Source: Ricinus communis
Taxonomy: Eukaryota > Streptophyta > Magnoliopsida > Malpighiales > Euphorbiaceae
Direction of reading: 5' to 3'
Assembly (NCBI RefSeq): GCF_019578655.1
Contig: NC_063257.1
Span: 15,500,001-15,564,000 of the forward strand
DNA length: 64,000 nt
In this document: positions 1-12,797 of the stretch, piece after piece
Numbering within the stretch: the stretch's first letter is position 1
Layout of the letters: every line of letters starts with the position of its first letter
Position numbers and translations under genes: made by a program
Notes under the pieces: generated by a model
Databases searched by the model: none
Told to the model about the DNA's origin: nothing
The model's input: only the letters and a program-made list of their open reading frames with translations

Positions 1-2236
1 TCAGGGTCATGTCACCGGTGGCGCGATCAAGGTAAGCGCGGCAGCAATGAGGCGTAAATCGCGACGTGTGGCGGCCGGCTTCCGGCTTCCGGTGGCCTTC
101 CGGCCGATCTCGGTGGCGATCAACTCCCTTGGAGAGCTTCCTTTGGCGGCCGGGCTTTGGTGGCCGGAGGAGAGAGTTCCGGCGAAGTGGAGGCAGCCGC
201 ATTTTTGGGCTTTTCCGGCAAGATCCGGCGGAGGATGGACGATCGGAGGACGTATCCCGACTCTCCTCTGCTCAAGCTTCGCGATGGCACTGATTTCGTG
301 GCGATCGGGCTTCGTTTGCAAATCGACGGTCGAGATCGTCCGCAAATCTCTCCGGATGATCGGGTGTCAGATCGGAAAATCGGAAGCGGGGATCGTCATC
401 AGCGCATCGTTGTGAGTCCGATGGTGTGTTCGGATCGTCGATCGGACTCCGGCGGCCGGAGGCGAGTCGACCGAGCGATCGAGCGTCTCAGTAATTTTCT
501 TTGGCCTGTTAATTTTAGAAATTCTTGGTTTATTTGTGTTTATTGGGTTATATTGTGTATTTGATGATATTGTGAGTCAAAAATAATTGTCTGTCAGCTG
601 CCTGCCTTGTGTTTTGTGCTGTGTGGCGGAGTCGGGAAATAGTGAAGTTTGGGGACCCGACTCCTATTGTTTGAATCGTTAAGTATTTGGAGTGTTTTTC
701 TGGCAGGTCCTGGACCCGTTTTTATGGGGGGTAATGTTCGTGTTGTAGAGGAGGTTCTGCCGGATTTTCGGTAGAATTCTCCTGAGTCGAGATTCTTAGA
801 CAGTCAGTCCTAGGAGTCTAGACCTAAGATTAAAGATCGATTGTTTCATCGTTTTGATAAATTATTTTCCGTGACTAGATTGTCAGTTCGTTCGGCTCGC
901 TCCTACCGAGGCACCGGAGCAGAGCTAGGAGGTCGCCAAACTTGTGAGTTAAAGTCATTTAATCTTTGCGCTATTGCTAGTCTGATTTTAATATGCTATT
1001 TAGAATTTGTGCTTAATATGATTATTAGTATCGCAAAATAAATGATTTCACTTGATTATTAATATTTGAAATAATATAAATATTATTATTAGTATGTTAT
1101 AATAAGATAAACGGTATTATTTTTCCCCTCACAAATTGCACGTTGTTTTACCTTAAATCTTTAATCTTTATTTCGATATGTGTTGGTTGAGTTCATCAGA
1201 CAATGATATTTATTATATGTGATGATTGCGTTTTGGGAAATGTGGCTTGTAGAACATGCCGCCTGATGGGTTACATCAGGACCGCGTGCGCACCGATAAT
1301 AATCATGGACATGTAATAAGATATTTATGGGTTTGCCCTGGTCGAGCATGGCTCTCTGGGCTGATTTGTGTAAATTGCCGGAGGTAAGGTCCCTGGTCGA
1401 GCATTGCTCTCGGGGCGCCAGTCTTATTGGATTAAGAGAGCCGAATGGCTACTAGATTTCTTATTTGGATACTTAAGTGACCAGACTGGAGGTAAGGTCC
1501 CTGGTCGAGCATTGCTCTCGGGGCGCCAGTCTTATTGGATTAAGAGAGCCGAATGGCTACTAGATTTTGGGGTTTAGGGTTCTACCGAGCCACTCGTCCC
1601 GTAAAAGTAAAAATATATTTTTATTTATTCATTTATTTATTTATTATGGTATGATTATAATATGGATTGTATTCACGTGCATGGTTGATATATTGATTCG
1701 AATGATCAATATTTTCTATGAAGAAAGTAATAGGGTATGATTATAGTATGATTGGTATTTATGTGCATGGTTTGATATACTGATTTGAATAATCTATATT
1801 TTCTGAGAAGAATGCAATAGTCCCCAAATTATTTGATTTTAACTCACTCTCGAGACTGACAGTCTCCATTTATATTTTTTTTTCAGATTCGTGACTGTTA
1901 GTTCTCTCGCGACTCTTATTCAGTAACCCGACTCCTTCATCATCGGGTGATGTATTTGATTTGGTATGTAAATTGGTAAATCTTAGATTCTCCGCAGTAG
2001 TAATAGTAAATGTATCAGTTGTAAATTTTCTGAGCTTCGGGTCTCGCCTAGTTTTTCTGGTAGACCGAAGTAATTTTGTAAAGTGTAACTATTAAGATGA
2101 TTTGTGGTTTTAATAATATTAATTTGAGATGAGATTTGTTTAAATCAGTGAGTGTCAGGCTTACTACGGGTTTCGGTGGCCTTAAGCCTACCCATTCCCT
2201 AGTGCCGGTCACGGGCCCACGGGTGGGGTCGTGACA
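1..2236 (+). mobile_element. Tekay-type LTR, left end outside window (E0)
   Basis: The segment ends in GGGGTCGTGACA, the same terminus as the other plus-strand LTR here (end at 52725) and the mirror of the TGTCACGACC ends at 3538, 10562 and 24160. About 80 bp before the end lies the block (acgggtttcggtggccttaagcc) shared by all these LTRs. What follows at 2237 is not a primer-binding site, so this is a 3' LTR or a solo LTR. The GC-rich part (about 40-480) matches the minus-strand LTR at 7560-8060. The long ORFs there lie in LTR DNA and are not genes. Subfamily assignment is inference. Confidence 0.85.
1380..1567 (+). repeat. Perfect direct repeat inside the LTR
   Basis: A unit of about 79 bp beginning ggaggtaaggtccctggtcg starts at 1380 and again at 1488, apparently without mismatch, separated by about 29 bp. 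It contains the sub-motif CTGGTCGAGCATTGCTCT, which recurs in every LTR of this family in the window. Confidence 0.9.
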
Positions 2237-3537
2237 GAAATAGTTAATATAAACTCTTGAATCTTTGCACAAATCTTTTTGATCTCCTTGAATGAGTCTT
2301 CAAAAGCTTGTATCTATGATGGTTGTTCTTTCTAAAATAGCTAACTGTCCCCCCTTTTATAGCCAAGACTCAAAGGAGACCCTATTTTGCTCTAAATTTC
2401 TGAGTTTCTTATGAAAGAAAACTCTCTTCTATTTGACACGACTTGGCAAACGGTTATGCCATGTCCTTCACCTTATGAAACGGCTTAGCACACTCCCGTG
2501 TGTAATTTCATGCTGAACTTTCACAACTTCTTCGATTTGGACAGAAGCAATCACGGTTTGGAACACGCTCGTGCGATTCCCGTGTATTATATTCTTCAAC
2601 ATCCAGTGGTAGACACGGCTTCTAGCACGACCATGTGTCAAGTAATACTTCCTGATCCTTCTTCCAGTGTGCAACACGGGCACAAGCACGACTGTGTTGG
2701 AAGCTGTGACATTATCTTTTCATGCTCGTTTAGTATCCCTTTCTCGTCTTTTCTATAAGACGAAAAAAACTTATTAAAATTAAATACAAATTCCTAAATA
2801 AAGCAAAAGTACATAAAATACTAGAATAATGATATAACTTAAATAAATCCTAATTAAACCTAAATTCTTTCTAATTAATATAACTATTTATTCAAAAGCT
2901 ATTAAAATTCAACTTATAGACATATATAAAATTACACACAATAAATGCCACCACACTAGAGCCTTATTTGTCCTTAAGCAAAAATCAAATTTAATACTTT
3001 AAAACTAGCTCAACTACAATAAAAAAGTTACAATGTCTAAGAAATGCAAGTTGACAATACTGGGACCGAAAAATATTTATCAAGAAAGATAATTGAAAAA
3101 AAGTACATCATGTATTAATAATTTACTAATCACAATCTAAGCATTTAACTCTTTGAAATCTAATGAACAAAATGTTAGGAGAAATGCATCAAAGATTATA
3201 ATTCCTTTTGAAAATAAAAATTGGTATTTCACAAATTTTTTTTTTACTGCCAAATGGGCCATTTGGATACTCATACTCTAATTAGAGTATTAGAGTAGAT
3301 TAAGAGCATAAAAATTTAAATTTTTAGTATTGTTCTTACTAAGAAAAGAGAGATATTGTAAAGAATTAAAACAAGACGCATTCTCTCCCAAAATTAAGCT
3401 CAAACTCAATCTTAATCTAAGTTTAAACTATAAGAACTAAATTATGCACACATGAAGACTATGTGCGACTATCTTAAATAATAAACTATTAAGTAGTTCA
3501 GTGATCAAATAAAACATGCATATTTATACACCATTAC
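2237..3537 (-). repeat. Non-coding 3' part of Athila element E2
   Basis: There is no convincing coding frame. Around 2480-2700 are repeated acacgg / cacgac / ccgtgt motifs, the same style as the Athila untranslated region at 14280-14740. The stretch joins 12402 onward once E1 is removed, so it is probably the 3' UTR or 3' LTR of the minus-strand Athila. The exact LTR border could not be found. Confidence 0.45.
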
Positions 3538-3894
3538 TGTCACGACCTCATTTGTGGGCCCGTGACCGACACTAGGAAATGGGTAGGCGTAAGGCCACTG
3601 AATCCCGTAGTAAGCTTGACACTCACCGACTTAAATAAATCTCATCTCATTTAATATTATTGATTCCACAAATTCGAAACCATTAAATTTACACGATTAA
3701 GTCGGTCTGCCAGAAGAATTAGGCGAGACCCGAAACTATAGAAAATTTCAACTGATACATCTACTATTTCAACTCCGGAGAATCTAAGATTTTACAAATT
3801 AACATACCAAATCAAATAACATCACCCGATGATGAAAGAGTCGGGTTACTAGATAAGAGTCGTGGGAAGACTAACAGTCACAAATCTGAAAAAT

Positions 3895-6297
3895 AGTCAC
3901 AACCAAATTTATTTATTTATTTTTTATTAATAATTAATATTCATTAACATGTCATTAAACATGTCATTTGCATCATGATTATATATGATCTATTTTATTA
4001 TATTATGTGGTAGATAAATAAATTATTTAGTTACATATTGATTTAATTGAAAAGTAATGATTTTGGACTAAATTGGAAAGTTAGAAAGAAAGAGGATTAA
4101 ATTGTAATTTGCCTATTTCTACACCAATATACCACATCTTTCATTTGTTCTTATCTACGTATGCTTTCCAATTTCCTTTTCTTCTTTGTCTCTCTCATTT
4201 TTCTCCTTTCCTTCTTCAACTTTGATTTTCCAAATCAAACTCTACAAAACTTTTAGTAAGTGAAAATCAAATTCTTCTTTTAAGCTTGAAAGATTTGGGC
4301 TTTCTTAATCAAGGAAAATAAAGGTGAGTAATTTTAATTGCTTGATTTTGCTGTAAATTAGGGTTAATGATATGAAATTGTTGATGATTATGTGTTTTGG
4401 AATTGTTTAATCAAGAGTAAACATGCTTTTACTTGTGATCTTGAAGCTGAAATTTCTGGGCAGATTTTTCACTTATGATTTTGTGACCTTAGATGCTTTA
4501 TCTCGAAAATTTTCAAACATGAAAGTTGTAGGTATATGTCTCAAGAATATCTCTGTAAAATAGTTTTGCAGATTGTTGAGTGAGTAGAAACTTATGAGGT
4601 TCGATTTTGCTGCTGCTCTGCTTTTGGTTCAGCAGGTGACCTGGTTTTTGTGCTGACATTTTGAGGCATTTAGAGGCTGAAACAAGCAGAGAGTTAAACA
4701 TGAAAGTTGTTCATTTATATATCTAGTATACGGCTGCAAAATTTCATAATTTTTGGTTGAGTATAACGTGAGATATATTGAACTTAATATGGCCTGCCCG
4801 AAACTGTTTTAAGCAGAAATCGGGCTTAGGATTCAGAAATTTGTTGCTAATTTTGTGTTTCACAACTTGAGCTAGAGAAGTCAAAATTGAGTAAAATTAG
4901 TGTCTATAGAAACTTTAGAATGTTAAATTTATATCTGGAGAGTTTCATCAGAAAATTCATTCGTTTGGTTGGTCATTTAATAAGAAACTTTTTGCTGTTC
5001 TGTTTAGATGGAAATTTGAGCAGCTGTATAGAAAATGCCATAACTATTTCTATACCAATGATTTTGAAGTGATTCTTTCTGCTATGGTTTCTATAAAAAG
5101 GGAAGTGTAATTCTGGAAAATATGAAATTTTTATTAATTGTACATAAGTTTTGGTGTAATTTCTAAGTCAGTACCTACAAGCTACCTTCATCAACAAATA
5201 TGTTGATTTGTTGTCATTCATCTCATGCATCATATTAATATCTAGAATATATGTTATTTTGTTGAAATGTGACATTTTATTGATAGTAAATATATATATA
5301 TATATATATATATTTATGCTTGTGATTGAATTGTATTTATATTGAATATGTGAATAGGTTCATCCAAAGGCAAGGAAGTGGTAAGAGAAAAAGAATAGGA
5401 TTACTTTGTTATCCTATAACTTTTGGTAAGTATTTAATAGACTAAACTTTGTGTATATTGAGTAGGGACTGCTGTTTGATTATTTGATAATTTCTTGGTT
5501 GATTGAGTTGATATTAGTTATGTTTTTGGCTTGTTATAAAGTGAATTGATTGTGATGTATTGTGAAGTGAATTGATTGTGATGTGTTGTGAAGTGAAATA
5601 ATTGTGATTAAGGATTGATGACTTTTGTATGGATATTGTGTGATCGGGAAAGCTGAGCCGGGCGAATAACTACCCGAGTATGTGAGATGGCAAGACTGAG
5701 CCGGGCGGATAGTCTTGTCAAGTGGTTACTGAAATTTAAAAATGTGAGGAAATGTAAGGATGAGTCATCTGATCCTAATTTGATAGAAATAATGTGGAAT
5801 TGAATTATTTGACTTGGTTGAGTTTGAGATTATTTGCATTACGTGAGATAAAATTATATGTTTATGAGAATAACTGAAATGGTTGATTTTGTGATTGTTA
5901 GTTAAGTGTTGGTATAATTTTCTGTATTGATAAAGATTTGATAATTCTAGCCTAATATACTATAGTTTAGTAAATTAAATGCTTATTGAGTCGCTAGCTC
6001 ATTCCTTAGCAAATTTTTTTTTTCAGGTTAGTGCAGTTGTAGATAGCCTTAGCTGTGCATTGCTCTCTTTGCATCAGTCAATATTATCAGGTGGGCCAGA
6101 GGAGTTATCTAAAGCATTGGGGCATTTTGGGAACTTGTGTGAATTAAACTACTGTATAAATATTTCTTATATATATTAAGTATGTCATGCCACTTAAATT
6201 GTATGAATGTATATTGTAACTAAGTAGTAAATTATGTTTATAAAGTTATATATATATATATTGCTATTCAATGGGAAGTTTGAGTTGGGGTGTTACA
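3895..6297. mobile_element. Solo-LTR-like insertion in the E1 3' LTR
   Basis: The sister LTR has the empty site (gaaaaatagtaaagttgag near 10913). Here about 2.4 kb is inserted, with ends tcacaacc (left) and GGGGTGTTACA (right), in the style of Ty3 chromovirus LTRs. It contains the gctgagccgggcg repeats (5650-5715) and a T-rich CAGG motif near 6025. No coding domain is present. Borders are good to about 3 bp. Only AGT is shared at the two edges, so a clean 5-bp duplication is not shown. Confidence 0.7.
5289..5312. repeat. (TA)n microsatellite
   Basis: A run of about 12 TA units inside the solo-LTR-like insertion. A shorter one lies near 6248-6261. Confidence 0.9.
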
Positions 6298-8923
6298 GTA
6301 AAGTTGAGACTGTCAGTCTCGAGAGTGAGTTAAAACCATATATGTAAAAATAGTTGCAAACATCTCAATAACACATTTATTTACTTTGAAATAAATAATA
6401 AGTCATGCAAAAATAAACGTGTCATGTCATGCTTAAATTAAATAAAATAATTTTCACACGCTATGGGACGGAGTACTCCGATAGAACCCTAATCCCAACA
6501 CAAACATCTCGATCAATCTCCATACTGACATCTCGACTAATCTCAATTCTAGCATCCCAACTATTCTCATTCCAATAGGACTGGCGTCCAGAGAGCAAAG
6601 CTCGACCAGGGTCCTTAACTCCAGTCCGGTCACTTAATGTTCACTATCAGCCTTAGCCTTTCAGCTCTCTTATTCCAATAAGACTGGCGCCCAAAGAGCA
6701 ATGCTCGACCAGGGACCTTACTTCCAGTCCGGTCACTTAGGTATCCAAATAAGCTAGTGCCCAGAGATCAATGCTCGACCAAGGACCTTTACTCCGGCAA
6801 CCACACTCTACTAAGCCCAAAGAGCGATGCTCGACCAAGGCAAGTCCTAATCTTTACTTTTCAAATTTACCTATTTACCCTTTTCCATCACTCTCGGACC
6901 TATATCGGTACACTCATCAACCTAATGTGTTCCACTGCCGTCCCATCCCGTGTCATCACAAAATCAATAAAAATCGTAATGCGGAAAATGAAATATACAT
7001 AAACAGTACATAAAAAATTAGTCAAAATATTAATCATTAAATCAGAGAAATCATATAAAATATTAGCATGACACACGTAAGCAGATATATGACTTTAACT
7101 CACAGCTTTGGCGGGCGACCTCCTAGCTCTGCTCCGATGCCTCGGTTGGACTGAGCCGAACAGACGGATTATCTAATCACGGAAAACAATTTATCAATAA
7201 CGCTGAATAATTTACAATTGACCCTAGGTCTAGATTCCTAGGTCTGACTGTCTAAGAATCTCGATTCGGGTAAATTCTACTGAAAATTCGGCAGAACCTC
7301 CCCTAAAATACGGACATTTACCCCCCGTAAAACGGGTCCAAGACCTGCTAGAAAAACACTTCAAATATTCAACAATTAATACAATGGGAGTCGGGTCCCC
7401 AAGACTTCACTAATTTCCCGACTCCGCCACACAGCACAAAAATCACGACTACGGCAGGCAGTCCGACAAACAATTATTTTTGACTCACAAATATCATCTA
7501 ATACACAACACAATTCAATAGACACACAATTAAACCAAGAATTCCAAAATTAACGGGCCAAAGAAAATTACCGAGACGCTTGATCGCTCGGTCGACTCGC
7601 CTCCAGCCGCCGGAGTCCGATCGACGATTCGAACACACCATCGGACTCGAAACGACGCGCTGATGACGATCCCGGTTTTCAATTTTCCGATCCGACCCCT
7701 GATCATCCGGAGAGATATGCGAATGATCTCGACCATCGATTTACAAACGAAGTCCGATCGCCACGAAACCAGTGCCATTGCGAAGCTTGAGCTGAGAAGA
7801 GTCGGGATATGTCCTCCGATCATCCATCCTCCGTCGGAGCTCGCCGAAAAAGCCAAAAAATGCGGCTGCCCCCTACTTTCTCTCTCCATCAGATCTTTCA
7901 TTTCCGGCCACCCCAGGCGTCGCCGTTGCCGCCAAAAGAGAGCCCTCGCCGAGGGGATTCGATCGCCATCGACTCGCCAACGCCTCTTCCTCGCGATTCC
8001 CACGCTCGCTACGCCGCCGGCTCGCGGGTGCCGACTGCTAGCCACACGCACCTTCTTCTTCCCCGGCCTTCTCTCTCTCCCCGACGCCGACTCTCCCTAA
8101 ATAGTAACCGATTCCATAAATATATGCTATGGAATTCACAAAATAATTAATTTATCTTATTATTACTCTATCTTATTATTAATCAGGGATTTCGTATATA
8201 GCTAGAACAACCCTCAAAAATTGCAAATACTAATTTATTAAGAATTAGTCGGATTGAAGCTTTTTTAATTACAACAATTTTACCCTTCAAAATTTCCAAT
8301 TAACCCCTAAACTTTTCTTTAGCCTTTCAATTAAGCCCCTAACTAATTAATTTGGGCCAAATTAGAATTATTGAAAATATATAATTACATATATACCCTT
8401 ACCGACACATTTATTTATAAAAAAACCAAACATACAAATTTCCATTAAAATCCAATAATAATAAAATTATACTTTTAATCCTTATTCCAAAATAAATCTC
8501 CAATTTAGCCCTAACACACAATTAAATTAAATAACCAATTTGCTAAATATTTTCCAACTTAAAATTTAATACCATTAGCTAATTAAAATACCAATTTCCC
8601 CTAAAATTCTTTTGTAAAAACACCCTTTACAAATTCTTCCATAATTCTCCAATATATATTTTATTTATATAAATATGTATTTGGAGAAAATTTTGAAAAA
8701 CGAAAAATATAATTTATTTCTCAAAGGATTTACTTAATTAATTTCTTAAAAATCAAACTAATTGGATATAGAAAATAACTCATTTATTTGTCTAATATTA
8801 AAATTTCCATTAATCATTCCAAATTAAACCAAATAAAAATAAAGTAAAATTAATTTAAATAAAAACTCATTTATTAATTATTATTAATAAAATCATTATT
8901 AAAGAAAATTTCCGGGAATTACA

Positions 8924-8936
8924 TTCTCCCCCCCTT
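8924..8936 (-). other. Polypurine tract of E1
   Basis: On the minus strand the bases next to the 3' LTR start read AAGGGGGGGAGAA, directly before TGTAATTCCC. This is the expected plus-strand primer site. Confidence 0.8.
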
Positions 8937-8937
8937 A

Positions 8938-10540
8938 ACAAAAATTCGTCCTCGAATTTTAAAAGAAAAAGGGGCTACACTACAAGACTGAAACTAATTT
9001 CGACTTCTCGGAAACTTTCCTCGGAAGAAATAAACTTAACCACAAGACCCATTGACAAAACCCTTAAGCAAAACTGGCGAACCTGAGAATCCACGATCCT
9101 GACTTACTGCTCCTCGAAAATCAAATTTTCACTTACCTCCATACATCGAGGGTCCAATACGAGCAAAGGATCGAAAATACACTTCCTCAACTCAGACCTA
9201 CGAACCATTGGATTGATCTCAGAGAACATTACTTGGCGGAAAGTCCAACTTGCACGCCACCTCACCAACCTGCCAACAAATCCAAAGGTCCCCATAACTT
9301 GCCTTCCTTACCAAACCGCATAACTTCTAGCACAAAAGATGCCTTAGAAATACATACTCTCCAATACCAATCTCCACGTGCTCCTACTCGGGTTTGCACA
9401 ACCTCTCTGCTTCTTAAAAGCTGTCTTCAGTTGCTCATGAGAAAAGAATCTTCTCCGAAGGATCTGGACCAACTCGGGTCCCACCAAAAAATCCACTCGC
9501 CAACTTCCTTCCTACTGACGTGTCCCTTGCACGTACAGAAAATCCTTAACATTCATATCTCATCATCCACGACATATCATCCATCTGGTCGCAATAACCG
9601 ACACAAAACCAAGCCATCCTGACATGAAATTCCTTTTCGACTGAAATCCAGAAGTCTCCCCTATTATCCAACATGGCCTACTATGCCACAGACTCATTCT
9701 CACAACAACTCAGCTTGTCATCCAGAGAATGCCCAAGCTAACACAATTTACATTTAAAAGGTTTACTTATTTATTCGCTTTATAATCATCACTGATAAAA
9801 ATTTATTGTATTCTAAGAAAAATACTTTATAAAATCATAAAATCTCTAATGGTTCCTTTATATAAAATTTTACAATATCGCGCACCAGGGTGATGATGCC
9901 CCCCATCACCAAGGGTTGCAATGCACGATGTATGATGCATGTCCTAAAAATGAAATTGTGCATGCCTAACAGTGAAATGCCATAATGAATTCTTTCGGGA
10001 CTAGGCACAATATTGTATTTTAAAAACACTTGTTCTACTTAGAAAAATAAATAATATTTGCTTAAGTTTCTCTGGATTCCGAGCATCCGAAAATACTCCT
10101 ACCACCTTTCTTAAGCTTCTTACAACCACAAAACTCAACCATAAATGCTCTGACCTCTGCTCGACTTCCTACGCACTAACTTCGGCGCCACTCATTAAGG
10201 CGATGCCTAATACGATGACGAGGCAGTTCATGACACGACTGCACTACGCTCTACACTAATTCTGACTGTGGTGCCCACCATCGAAACAACAATCGAAGCA
10301 TCCAAGGGCCCAACTGCACCAATTACTCGAAGAAAACGGCATGAAGCTACCGCGCTTCAGATCTTCCCATCGCTACAATGCTCATTCTCAACACAGCATC
10401 AAAGACAAACTCACAAAAAAAGAATGGCAGACTCTCTAACAGTGAAAGCTGAGATACTGGAGTCAATGAAAACAACAAGACAGACTTGATCCTAGCTCCG
10501 CAGTACCGAGAATCTCAGCCTAGGCCGAAGGAAATCTAAA
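8938..10540 (-). pseudogene. Deleted gag-pol remnant of E1
   Basis: The part next to the 3' LTR aligns with the integrase C-terminal end of E3 and E4: the minus frame at 9104-9295 keeps residues of the region that reads HPVFHISILRKYI in E4, but heavily decayed. About 10080-10540 corresponds to the 5' leader and start of gag. RT, RNaseH and the integrase core are missing. 9760-10080 is AT-rich with no recognisable domain. E1 therefore depended on other elements to move, or lost its centre later; the sequence cannot decide between these. Confidence 0.7.
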
Positions 10541-10557
10541 CCTAAGCTCTGATACCA
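10541..10557 (-). other. Primer-binding site of E1 (tRNA-iMet type)
   Basis: The minus strand reads TGGTATCAGAGCTTAGG, complementary to the 3' end of initiator Met tRNA, 4 bases inside the 5' LTR end. It fixes the minus orientation of E1. Confidence 0.93.
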
Positions 10558-10561
10558 ACTT

Positions 10562-12401
10562 TGTCACGACCCCATATGTGGGCCCGTGATCGGCACTAGG
10601 GAATGGGTAGGCATAAGGCCACCGCATCCCGTAGTAAGCATGACACTCACCGACTTAAATAAATCTCATCTCATTTAATATTATTGATTCCACAATTTCG
10701 AAACCTTTAAATTTACACAATTAATTCGGTATGCCAAAAGAATTAGGCGAGACCCAAAACTACATAAAATTTCAACTGATACATCTACTATTTCAACTCC
10801 GGAGAATATAAGATTTTACAAATTAACATACCAAATCAAATTACATCACCCGATGATGAAGGAGTCGGGTTACTAGATAAGAGTCGCAGGAAGACTAACA
10901 GTCACAAATCTGAAAAATAGTAAAGTTGAGACTATGAGTCTCGAGAGTGAGTTAAAACCATATATCTAAAAATAGTTGCAAACATCTCAATAATACATTT
11001 ATTTACTTTGAAATAAATAATAAGTCATGTAAAAATAAACGTGTCATGTCATGCTTAAATTAAATAAAATAATTTTCACACGCTATGGGACGGAGTACTC
11101 CAGTAGAACCCTAATCCCAACACAAACATCTCGATCAATCTCCATACTGACATCTTGACTAATCTCAACTCTAGCATCCCGACTAATCTCATTCCAATAG
11201 GACTGGCGCCCAGAGAGCAAAGCTTGACTAGGGTCCTTAACTCTAGTCCGGTCACTTAATGTTCACTATCAGCCTTAGCCTTTCGGCTCTCTTATTCCAA
11301 TAAGGCTGGCCCCCAGACCCTAATCCCAACACAAACATCTCGATCAATCTCCATACTGACATCTTGACTAATCTCAACTCTAGCATCCCGACTAATCTCA
11401 TTCCAATAGGACTGGCGCCTAGAGAGCAAAGCTTGACTAGGGTCCTTAACTCTAGTCCGGTCACTTAATGTTCACTATCAGCCTTAGCCTTTCGGCTCTC
11501 TTATTCCAATAATGCTCGACCAAGGACCTTTACTCCAGTAACCACACTTTACTAAGCCTAGAGAGCAATGCTCGACCAGGGTAAGTCCTAATCTTTACTT
11601 TTCAAATTTACCTATTTACCCGGCCTTCTCTCTCTCCCTGACGCTGACTCTTCCTCCTTCTTTTCTTCTTTCTTTTCCTTTCTTTCCTTATCAGGATTTA
11701 GCCCCCAAACTTTTCTTCATTACCACTTAGTTCCTCAACTTTTTTAATTACAACAATTTCGCCTTGCAAAATTTTCAATTAACCCCTAAACTTTTCTTTA
11801 GCCTTTCAATTAAGCCCCTAACTAACTAATTTGGGCCAAATTAGAATTATTGAAAATATACAATTACATATATACCCTTGCCGACACATTTATTTATAAA
11901 AATACCAAACATACAAATTTCCATTAAAACCCCATAATAATAAAATTATACTTTTAATCCTTATTCCAAAATAAATCTCTAATTTAGTCCTAATACACAA
12001 TTAAAATAAATAACCAATTTGCTAAATATTTTTCAACTTAAAATTTAATACCGCTAGCTAATTAAAATACCAATTTCCCCAAAATTCTTTTATAAAAACA
12101 CCCTTTACAAATTCTTCCATAATTCTCCAATATATAATTTATTTATATAAATATGCATTTGGGAAAAATTTCGAATAACCAAAAATATAATTTATTTCTC
12201 AAAGGATTTACTTAATTAATTTCTTAAAAATCAAACTAATTGGATATAGAAAATAACTCATTTATTTGTCTAACATTAAAATTTCCATTAATCGTTCCAA
12301 ATTAAACCAAATAAAAATAAAGTAAAATTAATTTAAATAAAAACTCATTTATTAATTATTATTAATAAAATCATTATTAAAGATAATTTCCGGGTATTAC
12401 A
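10562..12401 (-). repeat. 5' LTR of E1 (1840 bp)
   Basis: On the minus strand it starts TGTAATACCCGG at 12401 and ends GGGGTCGTGACA at 10562, next to the PBS. Compared with the 3' LTR it carries a 209-bp tandem duplication and lacks the GC-rich middle segment. Confidence 0.92.
11108..11512. repeat. 209-bp tandem duplication in the E1 5' LTR
   Basis: The block starting accctaatcccaacac at 11108 starts again at 11317 and runs to about 11510 with almost no mismatch. The other LTR of the element has one copy, so the duplication arose after insertion or during the last replication. Confidence 0.88.
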
Positions 12402-12797
12402 ATTACTCTCTAATTATACTTGAGCTTCAATCTTTGCACAGAGAATCAAAATAAAGGTTTTAAGGACAAGCATTATAATCAATGTGGAAAAATGAGTTGA
12501 CAATTAATAAAAATTGAACAAAATGAAAAATGAAAACAAAATGCAAAATGAAACCATCCCATACCTAGTTCTTAAATATATAGAACAAAATATATGATCC
12601 TCCTGCACACTACTCTAGGCATTGTCCTCAATGACTAAATTAAGAAGAAGATATAAAGAAAATAGGAAGCATAAATAAGTAAACTAATAAGAAAATAAAA
12701 GAAAAGGGGATGGAAGTACTGTGTGTTTGCGTAAAAATTGGAAGAAAATTTGTATCACCTTCCAAGCATAAAGAAACAATAGAAAATATTTAAGAAG

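Larger units (their letters stand above)
3538..8923 (-). repeat. 3' LTR of E1, split by a solo-LTR-like insert
   Basis: Read on the minus strand it starts TGTAATTCCCGG at 8923 and ends GGTCGTGACA at 3538. Without the insert at about 3895-6297 it is about 3 kb and aligns with the 5' LTR (10562-12401) over both ends. It also keeps a GC-rich middle (7500-8100) that the 5' LTR has lost, so the 5' LTR carries an internal deletion of about 1 kb. Confidence 0.85.
3538..12401 (-). mobile_element. Tekay-type LTR retrotransposon E1, short internal region, nested
   Basis: A minus-strand element. Plus-strand ends are TGTCACGACC at 3538 and GGTATTACA at 12401, flanked on both sides by ATTAC (3533-3537 and 12402-12406), a perfect 5-bp target duplication. 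It has a tRNA-iMet-type PBS, a polypurine tract, a 1.84 kb right (5') LTR and a left (3') LTR enlarged by an insert. Only about 1.64 kb lies between the LTRs, so no complete gag-pol is present. It is inserted in Athila E2. Confidence 0.9.

Noticed and set aside
47..415. Long overlapping ORFs in the GC-rich left end
   Set aside because: The same DNA occurs in reverse at 7530-8051 inside another LTR; the ORFs are a composition effect of LTR sequence.
1380..1567. CRISPR-like repeat array
   Set aside because: Only two units of about 79 bp, LTR-internal, in a plant nuclear context.
2498..2758. 86-codon ORF
   Set aside because: Lies in the cacg-rich untranslated zone typical of Athila; no family match.
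7530..8100. 173-codon and 145-codon ORFs on both strands
   Set aside because: LTR body of E1, matched by E0. No protein family resemblance and no conservation of frame between copies.
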